This document shows positions 63,588 to 64,000 of a DNA stretch of 64,000 nucleotides, in pieces. This DNA is from Ligula intestinalis. Taxonomy: Eukaryota; Platyhelminthes; Cestoda; Diphyllobothriidea; Diphyllobothriidae. The stretch's first letter is position 1, and each line of letters begins with the position of its first letter. Where the stretch lies: NCBI GenBank assembly GCA_036362985.1, contig JAYGXS010000003.1, positions 85,075,469 through 85,139,468 of the forward strand, given 5' to 3'. The position numbers were made by a program, and so were the translations under genes. The notes under the pieces were generated by a model. The model was given only the letters and a program-made list of their open reading frames with translations, did no database searches and had not been told where the DNA came from.

Positions 63588-63645
63588 ATTTGGCAATGAC
63601 GATGCCCTCGGGGCATCAATCTAAATATTACTTATTTATTTATAG
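63588..63645 (+). mobile_element. Solo non-LTR 3' tail with compensatory hairpin
   Basis: GATGCCC-TCG-GGGCATC forms a perfect 7-bp stem followed by AATCTAAATATTACTTATTT. It matches the terminal hairpins of families A, B and E in position and loop size but with A-T/T-A replacements on both arms. Confidence 0.65.
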
Positions 63646-64000
63646 AAATTGTTGGCTTAGTTGCATTATTTAACCTTATGTACCGGACACAAGGGTTCCT
63701 TGTTGTTTTTTCGTTCGAGAGAGAAATTTTTAACGAGCCTGTTCCTGGTGATTCGCCGCGTTCTAGGCAAAAAGAGCAAAGGGTCACAGTTGAAGGATTT
63801 CCGAACAATACGCCCACTTTCACTCAATCTCACCGGACAATGATAAACAGCCCAAGAACAACAGGTTTCATATGCTACTTGTTTAAGGAAATAAAATGGA
63901 GCGGAGTGTGGGATAGTTTTAACGACACTTTGTCCACAGTGCGCGAACACGGAAAATTAGGCCGCAAAAATGTTGCTGTTTATTTGCAGGGTTTAAATAC
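63646..64000. other. Unresolved window end
   Basis: Contains the stretch related to 53,500-53,990 (63,690-63,850). No complete ORF or boundary can be set. Confidence 0.35.

Noticed and set aside
1..64000. CRISPR array, prokaryotic operon or phage content
   Set aside because: No spaced direct repeats, no ribosome-binding-site-led ORF runs. The introns and retrotransposons are eukaryotic.

Overview
The window is eukaryotic nuclear DNA: a duplicated, intron-rich C2H2 zinc-finger gene set in a dense layer of transposable-element remnants. The multi-family non-LTR load, the Ty3/gypsy LTRs and the short symmetric exons suggest a flatworm, most likely a tapeworm. That assignment is inference; I could not search databases. 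Three N-runs (10, 100 and 100 N) mark scaffold joins.

Layout. 1-11,440: nested non-LTR retrotransposon pieces of four families, here called A, B, D and E. 11,440-17,433: gene copy 1, a diverged flank followed by exons ending in four one-finger exons, then a 100-N gap. 17,534-26,583: family A, family D and the longest family B copy (ORF1, endonuclease, reverse transcriptase). 26,586-28,275: a possible degenerate zinc-finger exon, a solo LTR, an AT microsatellite. 28,276-32,397: segment copy A with exon 1 of the zinc-finger gene and a Tigger-like DNA transposon, cut by a 100-N gap. 32,498-36,300: a minus-strand family A element split by a family B insertion. 36,820-49,330: segment copy B and the complete gene copy 2. 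49,665-51,510: family C with an open, catalytically complete reverse transcriptase. 51,511-64,000: decayed non-LTR and LTR pieces, tRNA-like fragments and a diverged two-copy repeat.

The most notable system is the zinc-finger gene. In copy 2, twelve coding exons plus a short terminal exon sum to 1,257 nt, exactly 419 codons. Eight consecutive exons are each exactly 87 nt, start and end in phase 1, and encode one C-x2-C-x12-H-x4-H finger, so fingers can be added, lost or spliced out without breaking the frame. Two of them (fingers 3 and 5) sit in a recent duplication that includes their introns. Their differences pile up in five consecutive codons of the DNA-contacting helix: 6 changes in 15 nt, against 4 in the other 72 nt and about 6% in the introns. 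This looks like diversification of DNA-binding specificity. It is tempting to link it to the surrounding retrotransposons, but that is speculation.

The retrotransposons hold two RNA-level signals. Several unrelated families end in the same small GC hairpin with compensatory changes. The family A 3' UTR carries a stem / U-rich internal loop / stem resembling the ENE elements that protect RNA 3' ends. A solo-LTR family (TGTAG...ATA, 4-bp target duplications) and a Tigger-like insertion with an empty site in the paralogous segment help order events.
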